The translations under genes and the position numbers were made by a program. Of a DNA stretch of 64,000 nt, positions 44,785-54,510 are shown one piece after another. A model generated the notes under the pieces. The model saw only the letters and a list, made by a program, of their open reading frames with translations. It was not told where the DNA came from and did no database searches. Source of the stretch: Singulisphaera sp. GP187 (GTDB lineage: Bacteria; Planctomycetota; Phycisphaerae; Phycisphaerales; SM1A02); assembly GCA_945862215.1 (NCBI GenBank), contig CAMAXY010000007.1, positions 1 through 64,000 on the forward strand, read 5' to 3'. Numbering within the stretch: position 1 is the stretch's first letter; each line of letters starts with the position of its first letter.

Positions 44785-45495
44785 TCAGGCAATCAAGCCG
44801 ATTGCGCGAGCAGCGATCATGATCAAGACCGCCATTGCAATGGAGACTTGCATCATCATTCCGATATGGATTGATGGGCGAAGTGGGATGGGAAGCGTTG
44901 GGCCAAATGTGCTTGCCGTATTGAACGATAAAAATAAATAATCTATAAAACTTGGACGCCAACCATGCAACAAATCTTGGGAAATCGTATTTTGGGGAAA
45001 CAGAACAGCAGGAATCGTTTTTTCTCCTGCAGAAATTCGTTCCTGCCATTGATGATCGAATCTCCAATAAAACGCCACGAAAACAACGATATTTTCTATA
45101 TAAACCAAGCTCGCCGAAAGCAATAGATAGGCAGCTTTCACCTTTGGGTCGAAGATCGACACGATCAGCCCTGCAAGATTGTTGAGCAGCGCAATCATTG
45201 CGAGAGCCAAGACAATGTCAAACCACCGGAGAAATTGCTTCGAGCCGCGAAACCAAAAAAATGTTGCAACGACAATACACAATAGCCCGAGCGGACTGGC
45301 GTACAAGTCCAAAGCACGAAAGATGATGACGAGTGACGTCGGCGAATTCTCGGTCATACTCAGCGTTTCGCCAGTTGCAAGATCTATGAGGCCCCCAACA
45401 GCAAGAGAGCCAATCGCTGCGATTGCGATCGAATGGTTCGACCGCACTGAGTTGTAAGAACTGGAAGTGCTCGAAGAATCTTTTTGGCCGTACAT
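44785..45495 (-). CDS. channel-like membrane protein with degenerate pore motif
   Basis: A 236-residue protein with about six membrane segments. The last part reads FIDYLFLSFNTASTFGPTLP and then a final long membrane helix. This resembles the pore loop and inner helix of two-TM potassium channels (DYLYxSxTxxTxFGPTDxxP-like families in other bacteria), but the canonical TVGYG filter is replaced by STFGPT. The N-terminus is Ser-rich and polar. A transport or sensing role is possible; the substrate is not known. Confidence 0.6.
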   Translation of the reverse strand: MYGQKDSSSTSSSYNSVRSNHSIAIAAIGSLAVGGLIDLATGETLSMTENSPTSLVIIFRALDLYASPLGLLCIVVATFFWFRGSKQFLRWFDIVLALAMIALLNNLAGLIVSIFDPKVKAAYLLLSASLVYIENIVVFVAFYWRFDHQWQERISAGEKTIPAVLFPQNTISQDLLHGWRPSFIDYLFLSFNTASTFGPTLPIPLRPSIHIGMMMQVSIAMAVLIMIAARAIGLIA

Positions 45496-45554
45496 TTACT
45501 GCATCATAAAGAACGTTGGTTTGATGGTCAACAAAATCAGGTATCATAGAATTC

Positions 45555-45582
45555 TTGTCTCAAATGACTGCGGCTTTATAGA
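45555..45582 (+). promoter_or_regulatory. promoter of the flippase gene
   Basis: TTGTCT (45555-45560) and TATAGA (45577-45582) are 16 bp apart, 43 bp upstream of the TTG start. AGGA at 45612-45615 provides a Shine-Dalgarno site 9 nt before that start. Confidence 0.5.
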
Positions 45583-45624
45583 ATCTGTATTTGATATATT
45601 TTTCGGGGCACAGGACGCCACGCT

Positions 45625-47208
45625 TTGCCAAATACAAACGAGTCACATAAGGCCCTCAGTCTGATCATCACAACATTTGCAAGCCTTTTTGCACGTTTTG
45701 CAGGCTTATTGACCCAAGTGATCACTGCGTGGTATCTCACGCCTGATGATTTCGGTATCTATGCCATCGCGCTGGGAATCACGACCTTCACGCTCATCAT
45801 GCGCGGAGGCGGAACTGGTCTCATCTATCAAACGATGCGTCCACAGGAATATGCAGCCGTTGGAGGCGGACTCATTCGCCTTGCACTCATCTTTGCGGTT
45901 CTGGGCGCACTTTTCACACTTGGGGCGGCTTTACCAGCCCAAAATTACTACGATCAGAAATCGCTTGCATGGGTCTTGGTATCGATGGCTGTGCTCGCGG
46001 TGTTCAATCACTTATCTCTCTATCCCAGAGCGAAGATGTCTTCGCAATTGCTTTTCAAGGAAATTGCGTGGATTGACGTTTTTACATCTATTGTCAAACT
46101 TGCGACTGCTTTTCTGCTTGCTCGAGCTGGTTGGGGGGCGCTCACATTTGTCATCGCTCAAATTTGTAGCACGTTCCTGCAGATAATTCTGTGCTCCATC
46201 TGGGCGAAATTCGAACGTCAAGATTTCAAGGTTCAACCGAATTGGCTTGCGCCTACGCTGGCATTGCTGAAATTTCCGTTTCTTTTCAGCGTGTTGATCA
46301 CACTGACCGATCAGATTGATTCGTTTATTGCGAGTCTCTTTGTGCCACTTGCAAGCCTCGGGGTTTACTACTTTTCTGTCACGCTTGCAGCTCAACCTAT
46401 TCGTCTCTTATCAGGGACTCTGTCAAGTGTGCTTGCTCCGTACGCTGCGCGAGCCAGAGACAACCCCTATCTTGAGAAAATGAATATTTCATCGGCATTT
46501 ACTTCTAGTATTATTTTTGTTCCTTTATTTGTTCTTGGAATCGCAGCGATCTATCCAAGCTTGGAGAAAATCTTGTGGGGCGAGAAGTGGAAGGGCAGCA
46601 TTTTGCCCGTCCTATTCACATCGCTCTTTCTGGTCTACCCGACTGTGCAACAAGTTCTTGAGGGACCTCTCATCGGCTTGCGCCGATGGAAACTCTATCT
46701 CACTCTGCTTTCATGGCGTGCTCTAACCAAAGTCGCTGGAGTTGTCATAGCAATTCTTGTAATCAAGTTCTATGATCTTCGCCATTCATCCATTGCCCTT
46801 GCGCTTGTTGTGGGCGTTGGGTCGCTGGGATCGATCAGCGCTTACATCCAAATTCGACGCGTGCTCTCGACATTCAAGGTTGATCGTGAAATGTACACCT
46901 ATGAACTGATCGCCACTCCTCTCTATGCCTTGCTTGCCGTCATCGCCACCGAAGGGGTGGTATCAAGCCTTCTGAACCGTCTCGACTACAAAGCCGATGG
47001 CTTTCGAACTCAAGCGCTCATCGAATTTGCGTTGACAATCTCATTGTATTGTTCGATCACTCTTGTCTTGCTCCGCTTCGCATATCTCGCCAAACTGAAA
47101 ATTCTGCTTGCGTTGTTGCCAGTGAATGTGCGAAAACTGTCATGCAAATTGATTTTCATATCAGAGAGTGACTTGGCTCTGACACCATCTGAACTGGGAA
47201 ACGAATAA
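45625..47208 (+). CDS. polysaccharide flippase, Wzx/MOP superfamily
   Basis: A 527-residue protein with about 12-14 membrane segments. The opening FARFAGLLTQVITAWYLTPD with FGIYAIALGITTFT is the polysaccharide biosynthesis protein (Wzx/RfbX) pattern. Such proteins flip lipid-linked oligosaccharide units across the inner membrane for surface polysaccharide. The start is TTG 45625, supported by AGGA 9 nt upstream. It stands alone, without glycosyltransferase genes beside it. Confidence 0.9.
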   Translation: MPNTNESHKALSLIITTFASLFARFAGLLTQVITAWYLTPDDFGIYAIALGITTFTLIMRGGGTGLIYQTMRPQEYAAVGGGLIRLALIFAVLGALFTLGAALPAQNYYDQKSLAWVLVSMAVLAVFNHLSLYPRAKMSSQLLFKEIAWIDVFTSIVKLATAFLLARAGWGALTFVIAQICSTFLQIILCSIWAKFERQDFKVQPNWLAPTLALLKFPFLFSVLITLTDQIDSFIASLFVPLASLGVYYFSVTLAAQPIRLLSGTLSSVLAPYAARARDNPYLEKMNISSAFTSSIIFVPLFVLGIAAIYPSLEKILWGEKWKGSILPVLFTSLFLVYPTVQQVLEGPLIGLRRWKLYLTLLSWRALTKVAGVVIAILVIKFYDLRHSSIALALVVGVGSLGSISAYIQIRRVLSTFKVDREMYTYELIATPLYALLAVIATEGVVSSLLNRLDYKADGFRTQALIEFALTISLYCSITLVLLRFAYLAKLKILLALLPVNVRKLSCKLIFISESDLALTPSELGNE

Positions 47209-47227
47209 TCTCTGCGCAAATTTCTAT

Positions 47228-48076
47228 TCATTTCGCCTGCTGCGAAGGTGAATTCGAAGGCTCGCGAGATGGATGGCAGAATGGACACGTTTCTCCAACG
47301 AGATAAAGTGGGTGTCGCTGCTCTTGTTCGGTCAACGGCATCTGGCAACTGAAGCAAATTGCAGCCGAAGTTTCTCGCAATTGTGAATCAACGCACACGC
47401 GCCGATCGAATACAAAGCAATCACCTTTGTAATGCGCTCCGCCGCACTCTTCGAAATATTTGAGAATGCCACCATCAAGTTGAAAGACATTCTGAAATCC
47501 GGCGCGTTCCATAAATGGTCCCGCCTTCTCGCAGCGAATACCGCCTGTGCAGAACATCACGATCGTTCGCTCCTTCAACTCGGGAGAAAGTTTTTCGACC
47601 GCATCTGGAAATTCTCGAAAGTGCTCAACGCCTGCTGGGATCGCTCCCTCGAAAGTCCCCATACGAATTTCATAATCGTTGCGCGTGTCGAGCAGCGTCA
47701 ACGGTTTGCCCTCGTCGATCCACTGCTTCAGTGTCTTGGCGGAAATTTTTGCAGAAGACTTTTTCCCAGGTTCAATTCCTTCGACGCCAAATGCAATGAT
47801 TTCCTTCTTCAATCTGACCAGCATGCGACGAAAGGGTTGATTCTCGCTGAAGCTTTCCTTCGGATTGAGGTCTTCAAATCCTGTGATCGACCTCAATTCC
47901 TTCAACAAGATTTGAATACTGCTCTGAGTTCCAGCAACAAACAAATTGATCCCCTCAGGGCTCAATAAAATTGTTCCTTTCAATTCGCAATCACGGCAAA
48001 TTCCCTGCAATTTTTCACGAAGTGTTTCCAAGTCGGCAAGCGGTGCAAACTTATAAACAGCGATATTCGTGAACAT
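47228..48076 (-). CDS. trhO: tRNA uridine-34 hydroxylase (rhodanese-related)
   Basis: A 282-residue protein of the YceA/TrhO family, which uses a rhodanese fold to make 5-hydroxyuridine at position 34 of tRNAs. The N-terminal part has [20 protein letters not shown] and [20 protein letters not shown]. The rhodanese part has [19 protein letters not shown] and the active loop [13 protein letters not shown]. The C-terminal region holds Cys pairs (CFSCQMP and CPFCH) that may bind zinc. The ATG at 48076 is only four bases after the desaturase stop on the same strand. Confidence 0.93.
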   Translation of the reverse strand: MFTNIAVYKFAPLADLETLREKLQGICRDCELKGTILLSPEGINLFVAGTQSSIQILLKELRSITGFEDLNPKESFSENQPFRRMLVRLKKEIIAFGVEGIEPGKKSSAKISAKTLKQWIDEGKPLTLLDTRNDYEIRMGTFEGAIPAGVEHFREFPDAVEKLSPELKERTIVMFCTGGIRCEKAGPFMERAGFQNVFQLDGGILKYFEECGGAHYKGDCFVFDRRVCVDSQLRETSAAICFSCQMPLTEQEQRHPLYLVGETCPFCHPSREPSNSPSQQAK

Positions 48077-48080
48077 TCCG

Positions 48081-49088
48081 TCACACAGAATTGCGGCGCC
48101 GAGCGTCCATTCGTTCCTTGGTAGGAAGGCGAACCTTGCTTGCCAAACCAACAATTTGAAGAGATCGAATGATGATCCAGCTTGCATCGAACTGCCACCA
48201 CTTCAGACCGTGTCGAGCGCTTGAAGGAAACGCGTGATGATTATTATGCCAACCTTCACCGAAGGAAAGAATTCCCATCACTGGATTATTTCGACTCTCA
48301 TCACCCGAGCGATAGTCGCGCCATCCCCAAACGTGACAGATGGAATTGATACTCCAAGTGGAATGATGCAAGAGGAACATGCGTACGAGTCCACCCCATA
48401 AGAATCCAAGCGCAGCACCAGTCCATGACATCGTGACGAGTCCACCAATAATCGCCGGAATCGCCAAGCCGAGAGCAACCCACACCGGGAAAAGATTATT
48501 CACGCGCATGATCGTTTTGTCTGCCAAAAGATCTGGCACATATCGATAATTGCTATCACCAGTACTGCTGAAGAGCCATCCAATGTGAGCGTGCATAAAA
48601 CCAACCACCCAACCAACAAGGCCTGGCTTGCGACTTGCATGCGGCGAATGCGGATCATGGTCGTGATCCGAATAGTGATGGTGCTTGCGATGGGTTCCGA
48701 CCCACCAAACGAGCGGCCCTTGAGCGGCCATACCACCCAAGATCATGAAGAAAACTGCAATGGGCTTTGGTGTTACGAACGCCTTGTGGGTGAACATGCG
48801 GTGATAGCCAATCGTGATTCCTAGCCCAGTTGCTATATAAAGAGCAACCATCATCGAGAGATTTAACCAGCTGAACATCCCACCCCAAAGGAAATACATC
48901 GCCGCCAAGAGTCCAAGAGGTGGCAAAGCGACTGCCGCCAACATGGCCAGATGCATTTGCCCTTTTGAGAGTGGCGATTCTTCCTCGACTGCGTCTTTCG
49001 GTTCGCCAAGGTCATGGATGTCGTTTCCAACAACAAGATCCTCTTCAAGGACCATTACATTTTCTTCTGTCGTACTTTGCAACACCAA
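48081..49088 (-). CDS. acyl-lipid/acyl-CoA delta-9 fatty acid desaturase
   Basis: A 335-residue membrane desaturase that inserts a double bond into fatty acyl chains. The three His boxes are [17 protein letters not shown] and HNNHHAF, spaced as in the stearoyl-CoA desaturase family, with membrane pairs between them. The N-terminus (about 45 residues) is acidic and unusual. Start choice is uncertain: TTG 49088, GTG 49085, TTG 49082 and ATG 49055 are all in frame; GGAG lies closest to the third codon. It is followed by trhO after 4 bp, so the two are probably co-transcribed. Confidence 0.93.
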   Translation of the reverse strand: MVLQSTTEENVMVLEEDLVVGNDIHDLGEPKDAVEEESPLSKGQMHLAMLAAVALPPLGLLAAMYFLWGGMFSWLNLSMMVALYIATGLGITIGYHRMFTHKAFVTPKPIAVFFMILGGMAAQGPLVWWVGTHRKHHHYSDHDHDPHSPHASRKPGLVGWVVGFMHAHIGWLFSSTGDSNYRYVPDLLADKTIMRVNNLFPVWVALGLAIPAIIGGLVTMSWTGAALGFLWGGLVRMFLLHHSTWSINSICHVWGWRDYRSGDESRNNPVMGILSFGEGWHNNHHAFPSSARHGLKWWQFDASWIIIRSLQIVGLASKVRLPTKERMDARRRNSV

Positions 49089-49232
49089 ATCTCCGTGTTT
49101 TGCTCAGATCTCGAACCAATAAGTTGAAGAACACTTTAGCACTGAAGTGGCATTGGCGTTGTCAGAAAGTTCAGGTTTCCGCGACACCGATCTTGCCGTA
49201 AAAATTCCAACTTTATCGACTCATTATCGACT

Positions 49233-50639
49233 TTATGAAGGATCCACCATCTGATCCGGCCTCACAACGTGATCGAAGGTCGCTTCGTCGACATGACCCA
49301 AGTGCAGTGCCGCCGCTTTCAGCGTCATGCGTTGGTGGTGCGCATGCTTTGCAATTGCGCTTGACTTGTCATATCCAATGTGCGGGGTGAGAGCAGTGAC
49401 CATCATCAGACTTTGCCCCAACAACTCAGAAATGCGTTCGTGGTTTGCAACAATGCCTTCTGCGCAGAATTCGCGGAACGCATGACAAGTTCCCGCAAGC
49501 AACTCGCATGACTGCAAAAGATTTACCGCGATGACTGGCTTGAAAACATTCAACTCAAAATTGCCTTGGCTTGCAGCGAACTGCACTGCCGAATTATTGC
49601 CAAAGACTTGCACGCACACCATCGTCATGCTTTCGCTTTGTGTTGGATTGATCTTTCCTGGCATGATGCTTGAACCTGGTTCATTTTCAGGAATCGAAAT
49701 CTCGCCGATTCCGCAGCGGGGTCCGCTTGCAAGCCAACGCACATCATTGGCGATTTTCATCAACGATCCCGCGAGTACAGAAAATGCGCCGTGGGCTTGT
49801 GTTGCTGCTTCATGTCCAGCAAGCGCAGCGAATTTATTTTGCGCGCTTGTGAACGCAATGCCTGTTGTTGCCGAAAGTTTCTTTGCGACAAGGTCGCCAA
49901 ATCCGACCGGTGCGTTGAGTCCTGTCCCGACGGCAGTTCCGCCAATGGCAAGATCGCGCAAGCCAGGAAGACTTTCGCCAATTGCGCGGATCGCAAAATC
50001 GAGCTGTGCAACATAGCCAGAAAATTCTTGACCAAGAGTCAAGGGGACCGCATCTTGCAAATGTGTTCGGCCAGTCTTGACAATCTTCGAAAATTCTTTC
50101 GCCTTTGCATCAAGTGCATCGCGCAATTTTTTCACGGCAGGAAGGAGCGTTCGCTCGATTTCGATTGCGGCAGCAACATGCATCGCAGTTGGAAAAGTGT
50201 CGTTGCTTGATTGCGAGAGATTGACATGATCGTTTGGATGAACAGGCTTCTTCGAACCTTGCACTCCGCCAGCCAATTCGATTGCGCGATTGGAAATCAC
50301 CTCGTTGACGTTCATGTTTGACTGTGTTCCCGAGCCCGTTTGCCATACTTTCAGCGGGAATTCTTCATCAAGTTTGCCAGATGAGACTTCTTTGGCAACA
50401 GACACAATCAAGTCGCGAAGATCTTTGGAGAGTCCGCCCATTTCGCAATTTGCCTCGGCGCATGCAGCCTTGAGCAATCCAAATGCATGCACAATTGGCA
50501 GCGGCATTCGATCACCAAACGGGAAATGGTGAATCGAACGCTCGGTCTGCGCTCCCCAATATCGGTTAGCGGGAACTTCAATCGCTCCCATGGCGTCGGT
50601 TTCGGTACGAGTAGCGTTCTTTGATGGTGCGTGTGACAT
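49233..50639 (-). CDS. fumC: fumarate hydratase class II
   Basis: A 468-residue enzyme of the TCA cycle that interconverts fumarate and malate. Family motifs are [34 protein letters not shown], the active-site [17 protein letters not shown] and the SS loop [15 protein letters not shown]. It stands as a single gene with 144 bp before the desaturase. Confidence 0.97.
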   Translation of the reverse strand: MSHAPSKNATRTETDAMGAIEVPANRYWGAQTERSIHHFPFGDRMPLPIVHAFGLLKAACAEANCEMGGLSKDLRDLIVSVAKEVSSGKLDEEFPLKVWQTGSGTQSNMNVNEVISNRAIELAGGVQGSKKPVHPNDHVNLSQSSNDTFPTAMHVAAAIEIERTLLPAVKKLRDALDAKAKEFSKIVKTGRTHLQDAVPLTLGQEFSGYVAQLDFAIRAIGESLPGLRDLAIGGTAVGTGLNAPVGFGDLVAKKLSATTGIAFTSAQNKFAALAGHEAATQAHGAFSVLAGSLMKIANDVRWLASGPRCGIGEISIPENEPGSSIMPGKINPTQSESMTMVCVQVFGNNSAVQFAASQGNFELNVFKPVIAVNLLQSCELLAGTCHAFREFCAEGIVANHERISELLGQSLMMVTALTPHIGYDKSSAIAKHAHHQRMTLKAAALHLGHVDEATFDHVVRPDQMVDPS

Positions 50640-50704
50640 AGTTGGGTGCTCGTGTTGTGTGGCGAGAGTGTAACGCCCATCGAAATGAAGTCGCCAGTCA
50701 AAAG

Positions 50705-50737
50705 AACACGCCGATCGCTTGAAGCGATCAGCGTGTT
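50705..50737 (-). terminator. strong hairpin terminator downstream of the PEP-CTERM gene
   Basis: AACACGC, one mismatch, then GATCGCT, a TGA loop, AGCGATC, one mismatch and GCGTGTT form a stem of 14 paired bases. Read on the minus strand it is followed by TCTTTT, so it can act as an intrinsic terminator for the gene at 50792-51583. Confidence 0.75.
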
Positions 50738-50791
50738 GGTCTAGCGTATCCCGCAGGAAGCGTGCGAGGAAACGGGACTTGTTTTAAATGT

Positions 50792-51583
50792 TCAGCGTGC
50801 GCTGCGTCGACGGCGAGATCCAGCCATACCTGCGCATGCCAAAAGAGCAAGAGCGCCAGGTGCTGGAACCACATTGATAAAACCAGAACCTGCATCAGCA
50901 GTTCCAGTTCCAGTGGTCCAATTTGATGCATTACCGATCGCTGCGAGCCACTCTGCTTGTGTTCCCGAAGTCAGCGTGTTGAGATTGAACAGTGCGGAAT
51001 TCGCAGCACTGGTCAAAAGCACTGCGCTGGTTCCTTGAACCAATCCAGTCGGCAAACTTCCCGTTGAGGAACTTGTCGCAGTTTCATATGTACTCGTATT
51101 GTCGAAGTTGTACAGCGCAGTGAAACCACTGAAAATTGGGTTTGATGCATTTGTGCTCTCAAAAATCGTGACTTGCTCACCAGACGAAGAAAGCGAAAGC
51201 TGTTGATACGAACCGGTTACAGGTGCAGCTCCAACCAAACCGCTGAGCGCCCACGCATAATCTGCGGATGATGTTCTTGACCCGATGATCGTTCCCGCAA
51301 CGATTGTGTTGGTAGCGGTGAAACGCATGAGGTTTTCGTTTCCATCGCCGTCAGTTGCTGAAGCGCCTCGAAATGCGCTGCCTGTCCAACCATTGTCGGT
51401 GAAGTAAAGAGTTGTGCCTGCTGCAAGATCGACGAAGGTGACGAATGACACAGAGTCCGTTGTCACGCCCGAAGCTTGAAAACCAACGATTGCAACATCG
51501 CCAGCCATCAAAGCACCGAAGGATGAAGAAGAAAGAAGGGTGGCAGTCATTGCCGCGAGTGGTAGGGATGAATGAAATGACAT
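50792..51583 (-). CDS. secreted PEP-CTERM-like protein
   Basis: A 263-residue exported protein with a signal peptide (LPLAAMTATLLSSSSFG) and a C-terminal sorting tail VPAPGALALLACAGMAGS followed by RRRR, a PEP-CTERM variant common in Phycisphaerae. The body (VAIVGFQASG, DLAAGTTLYFTDNGWTG, then a beta-rich Ser/Thr region) resembles the domain that often accompanies lamin-tail and choice-of-anchor domains in large secreted proteins. It is probably processed at the membrane and displayed or released. GGAG lies 8 nt upstream of ATG 51583. A phased TTCAC array and TATGTT lie further upstream as its promoter. Confidence 0.78.
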   Translation of the reverse strand: MSFHSSLPLAAMTATLLSSSSFGALMAGDVAIVGFQASGVTTDSVSFVTFVDLAAGTTLYFTDNGWTGSAFRGASATDGDGNENLMRFTATNTIVAGTIIGSRTSSADYAWALSGLVGAAPVTGSYQQLSLSSSGEQVTIFESTNASNPIFSGFTALYNFDNTSTYETATSSSTGSLPTGLVQGTSAVLLTSAANSALFNLNTLTSGTQAEWLAAIGNASNWTTGTGTADAGSGFINVVPAPGALALLACAGMAGSRRRRSAR

Positions 51584-51660
51584 AACAGGAGCTCCAACTC
51601 CTTTTTACGCCTCCCTACATTCTGAACGGATCAATCCACAACGCGTGGATCGATCAAAGT

Positions 51661-51716
51661 AAACATAGCCCGAGATCGTGTGAATACAAGTGAATAATTG
51701 GTGAAGATTGTGTGAA
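51661..51716 (-). promoter_or_regulatory. four phased TTCAC repeats with -10 hexamer (Pho-box-like)
   Basis: On the minus strand TTCAC occurs at 51716-51712, 51705-51701, 51694-51690 and 51684-51680, so successive copies are 11, 11 and 10 bp apart. TATGTT (51667-51662) follows the last copy after 12 bp. No -35 hexamer is needed in such an arrangement. The geometry matches PhoB/PhoP-type activator boxes; the bases match the Bacillus PhoP consensus TT(A/C/T)ACA better than the E. coli one. Confidence 0.6.
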
Positions 51717-51748
51717 GAGATTCAAAGACATTGAGAAAAAGTTCATGA

Positions 51749-52618
51749 TCATTCGTCCGTTGCTGGACCCATCGGATCCCAAACAAGTTTGTTGGTGTTC
51801 CAATCGCCACCTGCGAAACTTGGATCGCGACTTCCTTGGACATTTTGTGTTGCTTCTGAATTCAACATCCAGCCAACATGTCCATCCGCGAAGAGAAGGT
51901 GGCCACCATCGAAATGTCGCGAAGCGAAACGTTTCCAGTCCGCACGGTGGCGCTTCAAATCTCGTCCAAAGTGAACATCGCTTCCTGGCAACTCGCGAGG
52001 ATTTGACCGCATTTCCAACATCAGGATCGTTGCGTCTGCTCGTGAAATTGAAGAGACTTTCATTGCGAGTTTCGGCGAATATTGCCCTTGACCAGAAGAT
52101 GCGAGCAGTGTGTTGTTTAATTGACTGTTTGGAACATAGTTGAAATAAAACTGACGCTGAATGCCTCCAGAACCCGGCTGACCGCTGCCCCATGGTGCAA
52201 ATTCCGCACTCGTTGCACCAGGATCGATAAAAATCGAATTGCTGCTGCCTGCAAATGGCACATCTGTTTGTGCGTTGTATGCATCATCAGAAATTTTAGA
52301 GTATGGAAGTTCACCAACCATTTGCGGAATCGCATTCGCCCAATATGCTTTTTGAGCAAGATTCAAAGGCATGTCATTCGCATCCTTCAATCCTTCCCAT
52401 GGCAATCGATCCTTGTTGACTGTTGACCACATGATTGTGCCCACTCCCCACTGCTTCAAATTGGATTGACTCTTCGTTGCTGCAGCGCTCTTTCGAACCA
52501 TGCCAATCCCAGGCATCAACAACCCAGCCAAAGTTGCGATGATTCCAATGACAACGAGAACTTCAATGAGCGTAAATGCTCGTCCTCGCTGAGTTGAAAA
52601 TTGATGCTCGATCTGCAT
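51749..52618 (-). CDS. type II secretion-like pseudopilin with H-x9-DG motif
   Basis: A 289-residue protein with a prepilin N-terminus: RGRAFTLIEVLVVIGIIATL, with the peptidase site G/A-F and Glu5-like E, then a long hydrophobic helix. The C-terminal half ends with RHFDGGHLLFADGHVGWM, which contains H-x9-DG, as in planctomycete DUF1559-type pseudopilins. These are thought to assemble into pseudopilus-like structures. ATG 52618 overlaps the TGA of the upstream dockerin gene (TGATG), so translation is coupled to it. Confidence 0.87.
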   Translation of the reverse strand: MQIEHQFSTQRGRAFTLIEVLVVIGIIATLAGLLMPGIGMVRKSAAATKSQSNLKQWGVGTIMWSTVNKDRLPWEGLKDANDMPLNLAQKAYWANAIPQMVGELPYSKISDDAYNAQTDVPFAGSSNSIFIDPGATSAEFAPWGSGQPGSGGIQRQFYFNYVPNSQLNNTLLASSGQGQYSPKLAMKVSSISRADATILMLEMRSNPRELPGSDVHFGRDLKRHRADWKRFASRHFDGGHLLFADGHVGWMLNSEATQNVQGSRDPSFAGGDWNTNKLVWDPMGPATDE

Positions 52619-54387
52619 CAAGGCGACCATCCCGAAAGCAGTGCACTGAGATCCGCTCCACCGACTAAACCATCTTGGTCAATATCGCCGATTGGCCCTG
52701 TGGTACCCCATGTGGAGAGCAGTGAAGCCAAGTCCACACCATTCACAAATCCGTCATTATTGATGTCCGCTCGATTGGCGATCACCCAAACACATCCAAC
52801 TTGCGGAAGCGCAGCGAATGATTGCGTGACAGTCGTCGAACCTGGGCAAGAAGTCCAAGTGTTCGCTTTTCCAAAGGTGCTAGAAGTGCTGGAATCATCA
52901 TAAAAACTTGCGGCATCGATGCGACCCGATGGATTCGCTCGCAGTCTGCAAACATCATCAGCACCAACCCCACCACCAAAATAATTCGGAGAACCTTCAC
53001 CCTGAAGCTCCACGATTGAAGCGAATGATTGGTCACGAACTTCAATCGCCCAGCGATCGTTCGACACGGAAAATTCTCCCGAAATATGGAGCGGCTTCGT
53101 GCTGGTCGTCTGCGTAACAAGCGTTGTATCAAACGTGTTGACATTGACCGATCGATCGCCTGAAGTTGGGTTGTATGACAAGTCCGTGTCGAATCCACCC
53201 TGCACAGCGGTGCTTTCGGTGAAGGTCAAGATCATGCCGCTGCGAAGATTCGACCAGAATGTGTTGTTCGACAGTCTGATTGTTCCAGAATCTGTCTTGT
53301 CTTGCCAACGCAAGATCCAATTGCGCATATCCAAGTTCTCCGCAATGATTACAAATTCACACCAGTTGCCTCCGTTGCCGAGCGATCGACCAAACTGTAA
53401 ATCATTCGCCTGACCACCAGCAGCGTCTGCTGCTTGCGTTCCGCCGCCTAAGAATCCAGTCGCAGAGACTGCGTTGAATTCATTCAGCATGAGCGGCTTG
53501 CATGTTTGGCAAAGTTCCGCAAGCACTGGCGAGCGCAAAGCAGAAAAATCCTGATATGTCTTGCACAGAGTGACCGTATCGCTCCAGCCATTCGGTTGAC
53601 CGAAAGAAGAATTGTCAGCGTCGTCGTACCGTGAATATGGCGTGATTGCCTGTGATGGACTCTCCTCAAGTCTCACAGCTTCACGACTATTTACGCCAGT
53701 TGCTCCCCATGATGGCTGGCCTTCGCCTACGAGATCGATGACGATCTGCCCTTGCGTATTGATAATTCTCGACGCCCAGTTGTCGTTTCCAACATCCATC
53801 GGATCGCTGTATGTTGGATTCGTCGGATCAATCACGTTCGCGTTGCACGTGACGAGAGCTGCGTCAAAGCAATTGGCATTGATCCACCAGTCTCCATTGC
53901 ACGGATTAAATGATGTATCCGTATCAAGCCCCCCAAGCACTGTCGATGATTCTGTGATTGTCAGAATCGTTCCTGCGCGCAAATCAGACCAGATTGCTGC
54001 ACCAGAAAACAAAATCTCACCTTGCGGAACAGCGCCATTTTCGTACCAAACATCGGTTCCATCTGCATCCGTCGCTGCAGCTTCAATCCACTGAATTTTC
54101 CAACCTCGAATATCTGTGTGATCCTTGACGATGACGATCTCGATCCAATCACCACCGTTGCCGAGCGAACGACCGAAGTAAACATCTTCTTCAGTCGAAC
54201 AGTCTGCTCCAGCGATTCCCTCAGGTGTCGGGCACCCTGCCACTGCCGCAGTAGGATTTCCAAGCCACTTTGTGCTTCCAACTGAATTCCATTCGTTCAT
54301 AATGACATCCGATGCCAATGCATTTGCAGAAGTGATAACGCAGGAAGTCACAACCAAGAGATTGACGATCATTTGATTCATATACAT
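52618..54387 (-). CDS. secreted protein with duplicated lamin-tail-like domain and dockerin-type tail
   Basis: A 589-residue exported protein (ATG 54387; other in-frame starts at 54381 and 54372). The signal peptide is followed by two similar domains of about 230 residues. Each opens with a surface motif (MNEWNSVGSTKWLGNPTAA and LNEFNAVSATGFLGGGTQAA), then FGRSLGNGG-W-E, then LRAG-ILTITES or LRSGMILTFTES, so the domain was duplicated inside the gene. Their fold resembles lamin-tail (LTD) domains. The C-terminus has two dockerin-type repeats (DINNDGFVNGVDLASLLSTW and DIDQDGLVGGADLSALLSGW). It probably attaches to the cell surface or an S-layer. Its operon partner is the pseudopilin gene. Confidence 0.8.
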   Translation of the reverse strand: MYMNQMIVNLLVVTSCVITSANALASDVIMNEWNSVGSTKWLGNPTAAVAGCPTPEGIAGADCSTEEDVYFGRSLGNGGDWIEIVIVKDHTDIRGWKIQWIEAAATDADGTDVWYENGAVPQGEILFSGAAIWSDLRAGTILTITESSTVLGGLDTDTSFNPCNGDWWINANCFDAALVTCNANVIDPTNPTYSDPMDVGNDNWASRIINTQGQIVIDLVGEGQPSWGATGVNSREAVRLEESPSQAITPYSRYDDADNSSFGQPNGWSDTVTLCKTYQDFSALRSPVLAELCQTCKPLMLNEFNAVSATGFLGGGTQAADAAGGQANDLQFGRSLGNGGNWCEFVIIAENLDMRNWILRWQDKTDSGTIRLSNNTFWSNLRSGMILTFTESTAVQGGFDTDLSYNPTSGDRSVNVNTFDTTLVTQTTSTKPLHISGEFSVSNDRWAIEVRDQSFASIVELQGEGSPNYFGGGVGADDVCRLRANPSGRIDAASFYDDSSTSSTFGKANTWTSCPGSTTVTQSFAALPQVGCVWVIANRADINNDGFVNGVDLASLLSTWGTTGPIGDIDQDGLVGGADLSALLSGWSP

Positions 54388-54410
54388 GGAGAGAATTGTG
54401 CTTGACAATT

Positions 54411-54485
54411 GTTCAGTTGACGTTCAGTTTGCATTCAGAAATTTTGCTTTCTGGTGCCTTCATTGAAACTGAACTCAATCTGAAC
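54411..54485. promoter_or_regulatory. two opposed arrays of TTCAG at 11-bp spacing (Pho-box-like)
   Basis: On the plus strand TTCAG occurs at 54412, 54423 and 54434, exactly 11 bp apart (GTTCAGTTGAC, GTTCAGTTTGC, ATTCAG). On the minus strand TTCAG occurs at 54484-54480 and 54473-54469, again 11 bp apart. Both arrays lie in the 123-bp region between the divergent dockerin and choice-of-anchor-I genes. The layout fits two facing binding sites for a PhoB/PhoP-type activator. Confidence 0.6.
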
Positions 54486-54510
54486 ACAACTTCTCTTTAC
54501 TTCTGCCTCT

